Counted from the first letter of the stretch, positions 40,887 through 50,786 are shown. The stretch is 64,000 bases of DNA from DTU015 sp012837895 (GCA_050952085.1 JBMNKH010000001.1:186001-250000); one strand, 5' to 3'. Notes: generated from the letters alone by a model not told the origin. Numbers and translations are program-made.

Positions 40887-42968
40887 TTGTCCACAAAAAG
40901 GAGGCTTACACCTGACGACTTATATAAACTGGTGTTTGTGTCAGACCCGCAAGTCTCCCCTGACGGAAAGCGAATCGCATATGTGAGGACAATAATAGAC
41001 GAAAAAGCCAAAGAGTACCGTTCGCAGATTTGGATAACGTCTACCTGCGGCAAGACCAAACCAAGACAGTTCACATCAGGCCCCAAGACAGACAACAGCC
41101 CGAGATGGTCGCCTGACGGCAGTAAGCTCGCTTTTGTGTCTGACCGCAGCGGCGACCGGCAGATTTGGGTTATGCCCACCGAAGGCGGCGAAGCTTTCCA
41201 GTTGACAAAGATGCGGAGAGGTGCATCAAACCCTGTCTGGTCACCGGACGGCACCAAAATCTGTTTCACGGCCCAGGTCAACCCTGATGACAGCCCGGAA
41301 GACATTCAGAAACCCTTAGACGAAAAGGCCAGGGAAGAAGAAAGGAAGAAGAAACAGGAAGAACCAACTCTGGTAACCCGGGTAAAAATGAAGGCAGATG
41401 CAGCTAAAGGACTCATAGGCAATGGCAGGACCCACTTGTTCGTGCAAAACATTGAAGGAAAAGAACCGGCAAAGCAAATCACTTCAGGGGATTTCGACCA
41501 CCACAGCCCAGTTTGGTCTCCAGATGGCAATTACATCGCATTTTCAGCCAACCGGCAAGAGGAGGCCGATTGCGATCCATGGCTGGTAGACATTTTCATA
41601 GTGCCTTCAGAAGGAGGAGAACCCCGCAAACTCACCGGTACAAAAGGCCCTTCCGCAGCCCCGGCCTGGACCCCTGACGGGAAGTACGTTGTATATGCAG
41701 GGCATAGGAGGGAGTTTGGCGCTGCAACCTTGTCCCGCATATGGCGAATACCGGCCGAGGGCGGCGAAGCCGTGATGCTCACCGGCGATTTCGACAGGGC
41801 TATAGGGGACAGCATGGCCGGGGATTGCCGGTTCGGACCGTCACCATCCGGGCCCACCCTGAGCCCCGACGGGAAAACCGTCTACTTCCTGGCAAACGAT
41901 AGCGGCGAAACGTCATTGTTCTCAGTGCCGGTTGAAGGTGGCAAGGTAGAACTGGTATTGGGTGGCAAAAGACAGATCTTCGGGTTTACGCTGGACAAAT
42001 CAGGGAAAACCTTTGCGATTGCCGTCTGCACACCTGCAATACCGGGAGACATGGGGGTATTCCACCTGGATTCAGGAAAGGAAACTCTCTTGACCTCGGA
42101 AAACAAACAGCTGCTCGATGAGGTTTACCTAAGCCAACCGGAAGAGTACAGTTTCAAATCAAGTGACGGCAAAGACAGGCTGGGCTGGATAATGAAGCCT
42201 GTGGGCTTCAAAGAAGGGCACAAGTATCCAGCCATCCTTGAGATCCACGGAGGCCCGGCAGTCATGTTCGGATGGAACTTCTTCTTTGAGTTCCAGCTAC
42301 TCGCAGCAGCAGGATACACAGTAATCTATACCAACCCCAGGGGTGGACAGGGGTTTGGCCAGGAGTTCCTCCATGCGGTAATAGGCGATTACGGCGGGAT
42401 GGATTACGATGACCTCATGACATGGACCGACTTTGCAGCTGCCATGGACTTCATCGACAGAGACAACCTGGGTGTAACCGGAGGCAGCTACGGCGGGTTC
42501 ATGACGAACTGGATTGCAGGGCATACAGACAGGTTCAAAGCTGCCGTAACCCAAAGGAGCATTTCAAACTGGATTTCCTTCTTTGGCGTATCTGACATAG
42601 GCTACACCTTTACAGAAAACCAACTGCTTGGCAATCCATGGAGGGACCAGGAACTGTTGTGGAAGCACTCTCCCCTTGCGTATGTGGAAAACGTCAACAC
42701 TCCGCTGCTCATAATCCACGCAGAACAAGACATGAGGTGTCCCATTGAACAAGGGGAACAGTTCTACGTAGCACTAAAGAAACTACGGAAGCAAGTTGAA
42801 ATGGTCAGGTTCCCCGATTCCAATCACGAGCTTTCAAGAAGCGGGAAACCTGTCTTGCGGGTACACAGGCTGAAACATATTCTGAGGTGGTTTGACTCTT
42901 ACCTTGAAAAGAACACCGACAGTTATGATCCACCGCTTGCACAAGCGGACGGTCCTGAAGGACAATAG
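40887..42968 (+). CDS. S9 family prolyl oligopeptidase-like serine peptidase
   Basis: The 693-residue protein has an N-terminal beta-propeller with repeated WSPDG motifs (for example SPRWSPDGSKLAF) and a C-terminal alpha/beta-hydrolase domain. The catalytic triad is intact: Ser in TGGSYGGFMT, Asp in AEQDMRCP and His in DSNHELSRSG. No signal peptide is seen, so it is cytoplasmic. Acylaminoacyl peptidase or YuxL-like activity is likely. TTG 40887 has AAAGGAGG nine bases upstream. A charged insertion (EKAREEERKKKQEEP) near residue 145 interrupts the propeller. Confidence 0.92.
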   Translation: MSTKRRLTPDDLYKLVFVSDPQVSPDGKRIAYVRTIIDEKAKEYRSQIWITSTCGKTKPRQFTSGPKTDNSPRWSPDGSKLAFVSDRSGDRQIWVMPTEGGEAFQLTKMRRGASNPVWSPDGTKICFTAQVNPDDSPEDIQKPLDEKAREEERKKKQEEPTLVTRVKMKADAAKGLIGNGRTHLFVQNIEGKEPAKQITSGDFDHHSPVWSPDGNYIAFSANRQEEADCDPWLVDIFIVPSEGGEPRKLTGTKGPSAAPAWTPDGKYVVYAGHRREFGAATLSRIWRIPAEGGEAVMLTGDFDRAIGDSMAGDCRFGPSPSGPTLSPDGKTVYFLANDSGETSLFSVPVEGGKVELVLGGKRQIFGFTLDKSGKTFAIAVCTPAIPGDMGVFHLDSGKETLLTSENKQLLDEVYLSQPEEYSFKSSDGKDRLGWIMKPVGFKEGHKYPAILEIHGGPAVMFGWNFFFEFQLLAAAGYTVIYTNPRGGQGFGQEFLHAVIGDYGGMDYDDLMTWTDFAAAMDFIDRDNLGVTGGSYGGFMTNWIAGHTDRFKAAVTQRSISNWISFFGVSDIGYTFTENQLLGNPWRDQELLWKHSPLAYVENVNTPLLIIHAEQDMRCPIEQGEQFYVALKKLRKQVEMVRFPDSNHELSRSGKPVLRVHRLKHILRWFDSYLEKNTDSYDPPLAQADGPEGQ

Positions 42969-43019
42969 CTGAAACAGGCAACCGGTATTGGCATTCAAGC
43001 AAAAAGAGGAGGCCAACAC

Positions 43020-43874
43020 ATGCTGAGAACAAACAAAGATAAGCTGGTAATGCTCTCGGTGATGGGAGAAATATCGTCACCCGGAGCCCGCCCCAGGATG
43101 TGTTATGATGGGCGCATTCGCGTCATACCTGGAACAGGTGGGATAGCTTACAACGTTAAAGTGGGAGACCCGGCTTTTGGATGGGCCGGCGACCACATTG
43201 AACCAGGAGTAAGCACTAAACACAAGGATGAGAACGCGAACCGGGGATATAACATCCTGTCTTGCGTTGGAAACACGGCACACGTGATTTCAGGAGATGC
43301 AAAAGGGGCAACAGGAACGGTAACCGGAAAGCACGGCGGCATAGAGCATGTGCTTATACACTTTGAACCTGACGTCCTCCAAAAGCTCCAAATAGGAGAC
43401 AAGGTCCAAGTAAGGGCGATTGGCCAAGGGCTCGAGCTTCTTGATTATCCAGACGTAAAGTGCATGAACATGGATCCCGGATTGGTGCACAAGATGGGCA
43501 TCGTTGAGAAGGACGGGGTGTTGGAAGTCCCGGTAACCGCGATGATCCCTCCGGAGTTCATGGGAAGCGGGCTGGGAGCCGCATCAGCCGAATCAGGAGA
43601 CTATGACATCACCTCCATGGAAAAAGGACGGCTCAAGGAGCTGGGGCTTGACAAGATCAGGCTTGGCGACATCGTTGCCATCATGGATTCTTCATCTTAC
43701 TACGGCAGGAGTTACAGGCGGGGAGCGGTGATCATCGGGATCGTAGTCCACGGGGATTCGTTCGTGTCGGGCCACGGCCCAGGCGTAACATCGCTCATGA
43801 CTTCCCTTACAGGTAAGATAAAGCCGGTCAAGGTAGAGAAGGCAAACATTGCAGACTATCTCGGCTTGAGCTGA
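43020..43874 (+). CDS. DUF4438 domain protein
   Basis: The 284-residue protein is recognisable as DUF4438 from blocks such as IRVIPGTGGIAYNVKVGDPAFGW..., GDHIEPGVS, GKHGGIEHVLIHF and the C-terminal VVHGDSFVSGHGPGVTSLMT, which carries conserved His and Ser. The function is unknown. It starts 51 bp after the S9 peptidase with GAGGAGG before the ATG, so the two are likely co-transcribed. The conserved histidine-rich tail could bind metal, which is only an inference. Confidence 0.88.
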   Translation: MLRTNKDKLVMLSVMGEISSPGARPRMCYDGRIRVIPGTGGIAYNVKVGDPAFGWAGDHIEPGVSTKHKDENANRGYNILSCVGNTAHVISGDAKGATGTVTGKHGGIEHVLIHFEPDVLQKLQIGDKVQVRAIGQGLELLDYPDVKCMNMDPGLVHKMGIVEKDGVLEVPVTAMIPPEFMGSGLGAASAESGDYDITSMEKGRLKELGLDKIRLGDIVAIMDSSSYYGRSYRRGAVIIGIVVHGDSFVSGHGPGVTSLMTSLTGKIKPVKVEKANIADYLGLS

Positions 43875-43906
43875 TATCCCTGCTGCAAGAAGCCAAAGGA
43901 AGCGGC

Positions 43907-43938
43907 CAAGGGGGACACCGGGACAAGTGTCCCCCTTG
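43907..43938 (+). terminator. Hairpin after the DUF4438 gene
   Basis: The perfect 12-bp stem CAAGGGGGACAC / GTGTCCCCCTTG closes an 8-base loop about 30 bp after the stop; the following sequence (CTTCACATCTTG) has few T residues. Confidence 0.6.
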
Positions 43939-44029
43939 CTTCACATCTTGACATAATAACATTCTGTAACCACTTACCTCCCACGACATATTATGTATCG
44001 ATTCCTAAACCCGCGCGGGAGGTGAAGCA

Positions 44030-44251
44030 ATGAGAAACAGGGAACTCATCAAGGCGGCCCAGGAGTTGGTACCGGAGAATCCGGAAGCTGCCCTTCTCCG
44101 CCGTCATCACGATGAATGCTGCTGCCCCAACAGTATAACGTATGTTATTTTCACCAACTGTCTGACCATCAACAACGGTTCATGCCAAGATTGGGAATTC
44201 TGCGAGGCAGAAGGTAATCTTTGCGGCGGTGGACCGCTTTCCAAAGGCTAA
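44030..44251 (+). CDS. Small Cys-rich protein, unknown
   Basis: This 73-residue protein has an acidic, Ala/Glu-rich N-terminal half (ELIKAAQELVPENPEAALL) and a C-terminal half with seven cysteines, starting ECCCPNS and ending NLCGGGPLSKG. GGGAGGTG precedes the ATG, so translation is convincing. I do not recognise a family. The Cys pattern and size are consistent with a spore coat or crust protein, and an upstream CATATTATG resembles a sigma-K -10 element, but both points are weak. No peptide-modifying enzymes lie nearby. Confidence 0.6.
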   Translation: MRNRELIKAAQELVPENPEAALLRRHHDECCCPNSITYVIFTNCLTINNGSCQDWEFCEAEGNLCGGGPLSKG

Positions 44252-44287
44252 ACCAACTGCCGCCACGTACGAAGTAATGTCAGACTG

Positions 44288-44335
44288 AAAGGGGTTCAAA
44301 CATGTCAGCTTGGGATGCCATGTTTGGCCCCTTTC
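44288..44335. terminator. Large hairpin between the Cys-rich gene and mscS
   Basis: AAAGGGGTTCAAACATG pairs with CATGTTTGGCCCCTTT, closing a 14-base loop that contains the mscS stop codon. It probably ends transcription from both convergent genes, although T tracts are weak. Confidence 0.55.
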
Positions 44336-45183
44336 GTCTCCCCTCCTTCATAGACCACAAGCCTTGGATACGGGACTTCAACACCGGCAGCATCAAGCGC
44401 TTCTTTCATCCTCAGGCGGAGTTCTCTTTCAACGCCCCACTGCTTCATAGGCTCAGTCCGGGCCCATACTGTAAGTACGACCCCAGACTCACACAGCTGT
44501 GATACACCCAAGACCCTGGGGCCTTCACGAATATCCGTGAGTTCTTCCGCTGCCTGCCGGCAAACTTGCTCCAGAACTTGCATTACCTCACGCAGGTTGG
44601 CTGAATACGGTACCGGCACTTCAATAAGGGCCCGGGCTTCCCTCCTGCTTTTGTTAGTAGTCTTTTCTACCAGCCCATTGGGAATCGTATGAACATCTCC
44701 TGAAAACTCCCGGATAATCGTGGTCCGGAGCCCGATCTGCTCCACAATTCCAGACACCCCGGCTAGAGAGACATAGTCACCTACGTCATATTGTCTCTCG
44801 TATATGAGAAAGAAGCCTGTAATCACATCGCGCACCAGGTTCTGGGCGCCGAAACCAACTGCAAGCCCCAATACTGCTGCGCCTCCTAGGAGCGCCTTAG
44901 TATCAATGCCCAGCAGGTCCAGGATCATCAGAAAAGCCACTATGCTGGTCACATATCTCAGAGTGCTCTGTAAGAGACCCGTAAGCGTTTTTACCCTGGA
45001 TTCGTCAATTGCCATTCCTGGAACTCTGCCATTTGTAGCCATCAGCCTGCCGATCAACGAGTTCCCAATCTTCACCACTAGGGAAGCTATGATGATCACC
45101 GCAGCTATCTTAGCCGCAGTAGTTCCTATACTAAGCCCGATGCCCGCGTCGAAAACGCCTGCTACATACGAGGCAATTCCCAT
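44305..45183 (-). CDS. Small-conductance mechanosensitive channel, MscS family
   Basis: The 292-residue protein has three to four N-terminal hydrophobic helices, the pore-lining TM3 helix (LLGGAAVLGLAVGFGAQNLV), the Sm-like beta domain (YDVGDYVSLAGVSGIVEQIGLRTT, FSGDVHTIPNG) and a C-terminal mixed domain. It releases solutes on osmotic downshock. ATG 45183 follows GGGGGGTG; the longer frame to 45333 is read from the upstream region and is not like the family. Confidence 0.92.
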   Translation of the reverse strand: MGIASYVAGVFDAGIGLSIGTTAAKIAAVIIIASLVVKIGNSLIGRLMATNGRVPGMAIDESRVKTLTGLLQSTLRYVTSIVAFLMILDLLGIDTKALLGGAAVLGLAVGFGAQNLVRDVITGFFLIYERQYDVGDYVSLAGVSGIVEQIGLRTTIIREFSGDVHTIPNGLVEKTTNKSRREARALIEVPVPYSANLREVMQVLEQVCRQAAEELTDIREGPRVLGVSQLCESGVVLTVWARTEPMKQWGVERELRLRMKEALDAAGVEVPYPRLVVYEGGETKGAKHGIPS

Positions 45184-45362
45184 AATTTGCACCCCCCCGA
45201 ACCAACATAGTATCAGATTCCCAGAGTTTGAGAAAGACCAGCGTTCCCGTGATCGGCTTGAATACACGATAGCCAAATGTGTCATTACTACCCATAAGTT
45301 GGCTTCAGTGTCAAGACCGTGATCAAGATACACAGAATTCTTGGTGAAAGCTGAGGTAGCCT

Positions 45363-46976
45363 ATGATAAGAAGGCTTGCGAAAAAGATGCGGGCAGTTGC
45401 ATGGTTTGGCGGGAAAAAGCGATCCGGCAACAAGAAGGTCTGGCAGTCTGGACCATCCATTACCATTTCTGACGTGCTTGAAGTAAATGAACGCCGCATC
45501 AGGCAAGCTTTCAAAGGCAGCTTCGACCTGGTCTACAGGCGCATAGCCATAGGAAAGGACGGCTGCATTGCTGCGCTCGTGGTTCACATTGATGAAATGG
45601 TAAACCCCCAGTCTGTTATCAGCGCTATTGTGGAGCGGATAGTAGACAAGACCGGAAGTCTAACTGATCCCAACACTGCGTACACTCACATCAGGGACCG
45701 GTACTTAGAACTCACAGGCGTAACCGAAGAGTGTGATTTCCACAAGATGGTTCAAGAGATCGCAAACGGCAACACCTGCATCTTCATACATGGAGTGGCA
45801 AAGGTACTGGTATGCGAAACTCAAGGATATAACCAACGGGAAGTTTCCCAACCCACTACCGAAGCTACCATACGGGGCTCAAAAGAAGGATTCGTAGAGG
45901 CCTTACCCACAAATTTGAGCCTGATAAGAAGAAGGATCAGGAATCCAAGATTAACGATAGAGCAATACATATTAGGAAAAGTATCCCGGACACCTGTGGC
46001 CCTTATCTACATCGAAGGAATCGCAAACTCGCGCATCGTCGAAGAGGCCAGGCGCAGGTTGTCAAGTGTGAACATTGACTCTGTTCAGGAAAGCGGGCAG
46101 CTGGAAGAGCTCATTGAAGACGCCCCTCTTTCCCCTTTCCCTACACTCTTGAGGACTGAGCGGCCTGACAGGGTTACGGGCAACCTGCTCGAAGGCAGGT
46201 TCGCCATACTCACAGACGGTTCACCCTTCGCACTTATCGGGCCTGCTACCTTCACGATGTTTCTCACCGCCCCCGAGGACTATTTCGAGCGGTTCTTTGC
46301 AGGCAGCGTCATCCGGTCTCTGAGGTACGTGGCATTCATCATATCACTCACCTTGCCCGCTCTATATGTAGCTATCACCACCTTTCACCAGGAATTACTG
46401 CCAACGCCTTTGATTCTCAGCATCGCTGCACAAAGAGACCGTATCCCGTTTCCTGCAGTAGTTGAGGCAGCCCTAATGGAAATCGCGTTTGAGCTGCTAA
46501 GGGAAGCCGGGATACGTTTGCCGGCGGTCTTGGGGCAGGCGGTAAGTATCATAGGAGCTTTGGTCATAGGCGAAGCAGCCTTAAGGGCAGGGCTTGTATC
46601 AGCGGCAATGGTAGTGGCGGTAGCTCTTACAGGAATCTCCTCTTTTGCAACACCTATCTTCAGCCTTGCCATTTCAATTCGCCTTCTCAGGTTCCCGTTG
46701 ATGCTGTTGGCATCAGCCCTAGGGCTTTTCGGGATAGTGGCAGGCCTAGCAGCTATGGTCACTCATCTGCTGACCCTCAGGTCCTTTGGGGTACCCTATA
46801 TGGAGCCGCTTGCGCCCTTTGTAGCCCAGTCCCAAAAAGATGAGGTGTTCCGCGCGCCATGGTGGGCGCTGGATGAGCGTCCTAGATTCGTAGGAGAGCA
46901 GGATGATCAGAGGATCGCCCCGGGACAAATGCCCAGACCACCTGCACCTGATGAAACATACGAGTCAGACAGATAA
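45363..46976 (+). CDS. gerA: Germinant receptor A subunit (GerA family)
   Basis: The 537-residue protein has a cytoplasmic N-terminal half (about 1-290, with RGSKEGFVEALPTNLSLIRRRI near 190) and a C-terminal membrane half with about five helices, including the conserved LPALYVAITTFHQELLPTPL and FPAVVEAALMEIAFELLREAG stretches. A subunits form the ion-conducting oligomer of spore germinant receptors in the inner spore membrane. GAGGT precedes the ATG. It is the first gene of a complete gerA-gerB-gerC operon; the specific germinant cannot be predicted. Confidence 0.95.
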   Translation: MIRRLAKKMRAVAWFGGKKRSGNKKVWQSGPSITISDVLEVNERRIRQAFKGSFDLVYRRIAIGKDGCIAALVVHIDEMVNPQSVISAIVERIVDKTGSLTDPNTAYTHIRDRYLELTGVTEECDFHKMVQEIANGNTCIFIHGVAKVLVCETQGYNQREVSQPTTEATIRGSKEGFVEALPTNLSLIRRRIRNPRLTIEQYILGKVSRTPVALIYIEGIANSRIVEEARRRLSSVNIDSVQESGQLEELIEDAPLSPFPTLLRTERPDRVTGNLLEGRFAILTDGSPFALIGPATFTMFLTAPEDYFERFFAGSVIRSLRYVAFIISLTLPALYVAITTFHQELLPTPLILSIAAQRDRIPFPAVVEAALMEIAFELLREAGIRLPAVLGQAVSIIGALVIGEAALRAGLVSAAMVVAVALTGISSFATPIFSLAISIRLLRFPLMLLASALGLFGIVAGLAAMVTHLLTLRSFGVPYMEPLAPFVAQSQKDEVFRAPWWALDERPRFVGEQDDQRIAPGQMPRPPAPDETYESDR

Positions 46977-47072
46977 TGCGAAACCGCAAGAATCCAAATG
47001 CCAGAAGCTGCGGGGCATGGGGCACAGAACATGATGGAGCCAAACCGTATCCAGGAAGGAGGAGACTATACT

Positions 47073-48221
47073 GTGCGGCAAATGGAGGCAGGCAGGATAT
47101 CATTGTTTCAGACCATGTGTATGCTGCTAGTGATACGCTTGACCGCAACCACAATCGCGTTCCCGTTTATGGTACAACACGAATCTCCCTCTGATGCTTG
47201 GATCGGAGCGGCAATCAGCGTTGTCACCGCATTAATAGTATTTGAGCTGATGGTGAGATTGTCTCTAAACTTTCCCAACATGACAGTAGTTCAGTATAGT
47301 CAGACTGTGCTTGGCAAGTTTCTTGGAAGTATTGTAGCGCTCCTGCTCATACTGTTTTGGATTCTTGACACGGCAGTAGCAGCAAGAGCTATGGGCAATG
47401 CCCTGGTTAACGCGTTCATGCCTGAGACACCCGCCCTGGTATTCATAATAATGTCTGTATTTCTAAGTGCAAATGCAGCCAGAAACGGCATTGAGATCAT
47501 TGGCCGGTGGAGCGAACTGGTATCTGTAGGTATACCCTTAACTACAATCATGCTCGTATTGCCGTTCCGAGCCATGGATTTCCAAAACCTCCTGCCCATA
47601 TTGCCTTACGGCTTTGGCATCCATCTTAAGCGCTCTGTTGTCGCACTGGCTATATTCCTCAGGCTTAGTGTGCTGGGAATGATGATCCCCTATGTCCACA
47701 ACAGAAAAGAGATACTGCGCTATACACGGTATGCCATCCTTATAAGCGGGTTCTTGTTGGTAGCCCAAGCTATCGTCCTTGTGGCGATCTTCGGGCCACA
47801 GGCCACAAACTCTGCAGTCCCCACCCTTCAACTGGTAAGGCAGATAACCATAGGAGAGTTTTTCGAGAGACTCGAACTCATCCCGGTAGCAATATGGGTG
47901 CTGATTACCGTGGTAAACATGGCGGTGTTTGTCTGGGCCTCGGCGCTGGGGATTGCCCAGCTGTTCAATCTCAATCGCTTTCAACCGTTAGTCTATCCGA
48001 TAGGAGCTCTGGCCACTCTGTTGAGCATACTGCTCTTCAAGAACTACCTTGAGCAAGTCCTGTACTTCAAATATCTTCAGTCCGTGTTCGTGCCATTGCT
48101 GGTGCTAGGGGTCTATGCCCTCCTCTATGCGGGCTTCGCTCTGAGAAAACTAGGATTCAATAGACCTACTGGTTCTGTAACCCCTATGGGCTTGGAGGCA
48201 GAAGCGGATGAAAACAAGTAA
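47073..48221 (+). CDS. gerB: Germinant receptor B subunit, amino-acid-permease-like
   Basis: The 382-residue protein has about ten hydrophobic helices in the spore germination permease (APC-type) pattern and binds the germinant in known receptors. GTG 47073 is chosen because AAGGAGG lies eight bases upstream; the open frame to 46998 adds 25 polar residues. It ends inside the start of gerC, showing coupled translation. The N-terminal ISLFQTMCMLLVIRLTATT helix carries the family motif region. Confidence 0.94.
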   Translation: MRQMEAGRISLFQTMCMLLVIRLTATTIAFPFMVQHESPSDAWIGAAISVVTALIVFELMVRLSLNFPNMTVVQYSQTVLGKFLGSIVALLLILFWILDTAVAARAMGNALVNAFMPETPALVFIIMSVFLSANAARNGIEIIGRWSELVSVGIPLTTIMLVLPFRAMDFQNLLPILPYGFGIHLKRSVVALAIFLRLSVLGMMIPYVHNRKEILRYTRYAILISGFLLVAQAIVLVAIFGPQATNSAVPTLQLVRQITIGEFFERLELIPVAIWVLITVVNMAVFVWASALGIAQLFNLNRFQPLVYPIGALATLLSILLFKNYLEQVLYFKYLQSVFVPLLVLGVYALLYAGFALRKLGFNRPTGSVTPMGLEAEADENK

Positions 48222-49431
48222 AGCGCTCATGTATACAACCGTATACCTTACAGTGACCGCTTTGCTTATGACAGTGGCCACAGGCTGCTGGAGCCGCAAG
48301 GAGATAGAAAGCCTGGCGTTCGTTACGGCAGTCGGGGTGGACAGATCACCATCGGGCAAGATACAAATGACTGCCAGCTTTGCCAAATCAGGAGCACTCG
48401 GTACGGGTGAGAGACAAACATCCCAGGAGAAACCGTTTTGGGTAGAGACTGTAGAAGGTAATACCATGTTCGAGTCTTTCCGGAATCTGAGTTACCTTTC
48501 ACCTAAACGGCCATACCTACCTCATAACGACATATACCTTTTTGGAGAAGAACTGCTCAGAGAAACCGGCCTCAAACCGTTCATAGACTTTATCAACAGA
48601 CAACCTCAACCACGGTTGACGGCACGTATGATCGTAACCAGAGGTGCCACGGCCAGAGATTTCCTTCAGGCTGAATTCGAAGGAATGACGATGCCATCTG
48701 AAGCATTGCGGGCAATTATCAACAATCTGGTAAATGCCTGGGGTACTATCCCTGACCTCACTATAAGGGAATTTATGTGCCGGATGGAAAGCGAGGGCAT
48801 TGAGCCTATTGCCATGTGCGCCGAGCTGATTCCCCTTGAACCTGACATCCAATTAGAAGGCGAAGTAACCCGCGAGAAAGTGAAAGCTACGGCGACCCTC
48901 GGAGGGACAGCAGTCTTTAAGGGCAACTACCTGGTAGGCTGGCTTGACAACTTTGAAACCAGGGGGCTCAACTGGATACTAGGTAAGACCAACAACACTG
49001 TGATCGAATTTCCTCATCCAGGTGCCGAAGACAAAATAGCCAGCGTCGAAATTCTCAGAGCAACCGGTAAGTTCAAGGTGGAAGTGGAAGATGATAACGT
49101 ACGGGCACTAATCGAAGTGGAAGTAGTTGGGAACATAGGGTGCGTCCAAGAATCTGTGGATTTCCTAAAGGAACCCGGGCTTTGGACCAAGTTTGAAAAC
49201 GGTGTGAAAAACACCATTGAGGACGAGATTGCAGGTGCAGTTGCAACACTACAACAGTTGGGAGCAGATGCTGTAGGGTTCGGGCAAGACATCTTCAGGC
49301 GGAAGCCCAAGGAGTGGGCAAGACTAAGAGACCGGTGGGACGAAATCTTCCCCACAATTGAGGCGGATATAAGCGTCGAGGTACACCTGAGGGGAATGGG
49401 CGTGATTCTCAAGAGCATTGAAAGCCGGTAG
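48208..49431 (+). CDS. gerC: Germinant receptor C subunit, Ger(x)C lipoprotein
   Basis: A lipoprotein signal with a lipobox (TVATGC, Cys at 27) is followed by a Ger(x)C domain: WSRKEIESLAFVTAVGVDRS, then RPYLPHNDIYLFGEEL and GLKPFIDFINRQPQPRLTA. The 407-residue length is normal. The C subunit stabilises the receptor on the outer face of the inner spore membrane. GGAGG lies upstream of ATG 48208. It overlaps gerB by 14 bp. Confidence 0.95.
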   Translation: MKTSKALMYTTVYLTVTALLMTVATGCWSRKEIESLAFVTAVGVDRSPSGKIQMTASFAKSGALGTGERQTSQEKPFWVETVEGNTMFESFRNLSYLSPKRPYLPHNDIYLFGEELLRETGLKPFIDFINRQPQPRLTARMIVTRGATARDFLQAEFEGMTMPSEALRAIINNLVNAWGTIPDLTIREFMCRMESEGIEPIAMCAELIPLEPDIQLEGEVTREKVKATATLGGTAVFKGNYLVGWLDNFETRGLNWILGKTNNTVIEFPHPGAEDKIASVEILRATGKFKVEVEDDNVRALIEVEVVGNIGCVQESVDFLKEPGLWTKFENGVKNTIEDEIAGAVATLQQLGADAVGFGQDIFRRKPKEWARLRDRWDEIFPTIEADISVEVHLRGMGVILKSIESR

Positions 49432-49523
49432 GAGTAGTTGCTTGGCGGCTAATAGGGCTTGGGAGTCTGGATCTGTCCACAACAACAAGGAACGAGACTT
49501 GGTAAGGAGAGTTTGGATTTAAC

Positions 49524-49751
49524 TTGATATACATGGTGCTCTTGGTAGCAGCTCTGGTATTAGTGTTCCTGTACGAGGTACCCGTAATGGTCAAACACAA
49601 GCACTGGCGGGACCTGGTGGTCTTTTCTGTCCTATCGCTATCTGTTTTCATCACCAGTCTCCTGATGCTGATCAAAGTCAACGTGCCGAGCCCGATGAGA
49701 CTAGTAGAAGCAGTGGTAAATGCATTTATGAGACTCTGGGGAAGGCCATAA
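49524..49751 (+). CDS. Small two-helix membrane protein at the end of the ger operon
   Basis: The 75-residue product has two hydrophobic helices (MVLLVAALVLVFLYEVPV and VFSVLSLSVFITSLLMLI) with a His/Lys/Arg-rich loop between. Similar short proteins follow gerC in some clostridial germination operons and may be an accessory (D-type) receptor subunit. The TTG start at 49524 is 92 bp after gerC; the ribosome binding site (GGAGAG) is a little far, so ATG 49533 is an alternative. Confidence 0.65.
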   Translation: MIYMVLLVAALVLVFLYEVPVMVKHKHWRDLVVFSVLSLSVFITSLLMLIKVNVPSPMRLVEAVVNAFMRLWGRP

Positions 49752-49781
49752 ACGTTTCATCCCCAGGTTGCCAACTATTTC

Positions 49782-50729
49782 TCAGATCGCTACTTGTTCC
49801 TCACCAGACGGTTGCTGTTTCAAAGAACTGATTTTTGAGATGAGTATGCCCGCCAAAATCAGCACAGCCCCTACACTCTCACGCGGGGTCAGCGTTTCGC
49901 CGAGTATTAGCCAAGAGAAAAACGAACCAAACACCGGCTCGCCTGAGAACATGAGAGCGGCAAGGGTAGCGGAAGTGTACCTCTGGGCAGTAGCTTGTAT
50001 CAACATGGTGACCGCCGAAGCCAGGATGCCACAATAAAGGATAGCGCTCCAAGTTTGCCTTGGAATCACCAGCGGCCGCTCAAAAAGCATGGCTGCCACC
50101 AAAGATCCTATACCGACGACCATCACTTGGATAGTGGCGAAAACTACCGGATCGTTGTCTTTGGAGTACACGCCAACAAGCAGGATGTGAGCGGCATATC
50201 CAACCGCGCTCAGGAAAACCAGCAGGTCTCCTGTGTCAATCCTGAAAGGCAGGGTCAGCGACATAAATCCTAACCCCGCTGCAGCCAGAAGCACGCCGGT
50301 ACTTGTGCTGGTATCGGGAGTTGTCTTAAGCAGGATCGCCGAAACCACAGGAACTATCACTACTGACATCCCAACGATAAAAGCAGCTTTGCCTGCAGGA
50401 ATGGTGAGCATTCCGAAGGTCTGGGTACAGTAGGCAAATAGCAGGACCATGCCGGTAATCACACAACCTCCAAGGAACCCTGGACGTAACCCTGGATGTT
50501 CCCCCGTAGCTGTCCTTGTGTCTTTGCCCTGTCTTTGCCTGGAAGTCCGTAAGCATCTCAACCGTCTGACCATCAGGTACAATAGCAAGGCTGAACTAGC
50601 GGTAAGGAATCTTGCCGCAAGGAACGTAAAAGGCCTTACCGATGAGATTGTTTCTTTAACCATAGGAAAAGTGCTGCCCCAGATTGCTGTTGCCAGGAGC
50701 AGCAACAGATCAGCAACTACCTGCGGCAT
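49782..50729 (-). CDS. EamA/DMT family transporter, copy 1
   Basis: The 315-residue protein has ten hydrophobic helices in two EamA halves, with WGSTFPMVK in the first and a second copy around GEPVFGSFFSWLILGE. ATG 50729 is preceded by GGAG eight bases away; the open frame begins six codons earlier. A second, closely related gene lies immediately upstream, and both begin with MPQVVADLLLLL. The substrate is unknown. Confidence 0.9.
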   Translation of the reverse strand: MPQVVADLLLLLATAIWGSTFPMVKETISSVRPFTFLAARFLTASSALLLYLMVRRLRCLRTSRQRQGKDTRTATGEHPGLRPGFLGGCVITGMVLLFAYCTQTFGMLTIPAGKAAFIVGMSVVIVPVVSAILLKTTPDTSTSTGVLLAAAGLGFMSLTLPFRIDTGDLLVFLSAVGYAAHILLVGVYSKDNDPVVFATIQVMVVGIGSLVAAMLFERPLVIPRQTWSAILYCGILASAVTMLIQATAQRYTSATLAALMFSGEPVFGSFFSWLILGETLTPRESVGAVLILAGILISKISSLKQQPSGEEQVAI

Positions 50730-50786
50730 ATACATTACTCCATTCATATAGCTACATTTGGAACTGTATCTTAAACGGCTGCTTTT

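Noticed and set aside
44030..44251. RiPP biosynthetic cluster
   Set aside because: A leader-like N-terminus and Cys-rich core are suggestive, but no maturase, protease or dedicated exporter lies next to it.
44302..44502. 66-residue plus-strand protein
   Set aside because: It lies opposite the 3' end of mscS, inside its terminator hairpin and coding sequence.
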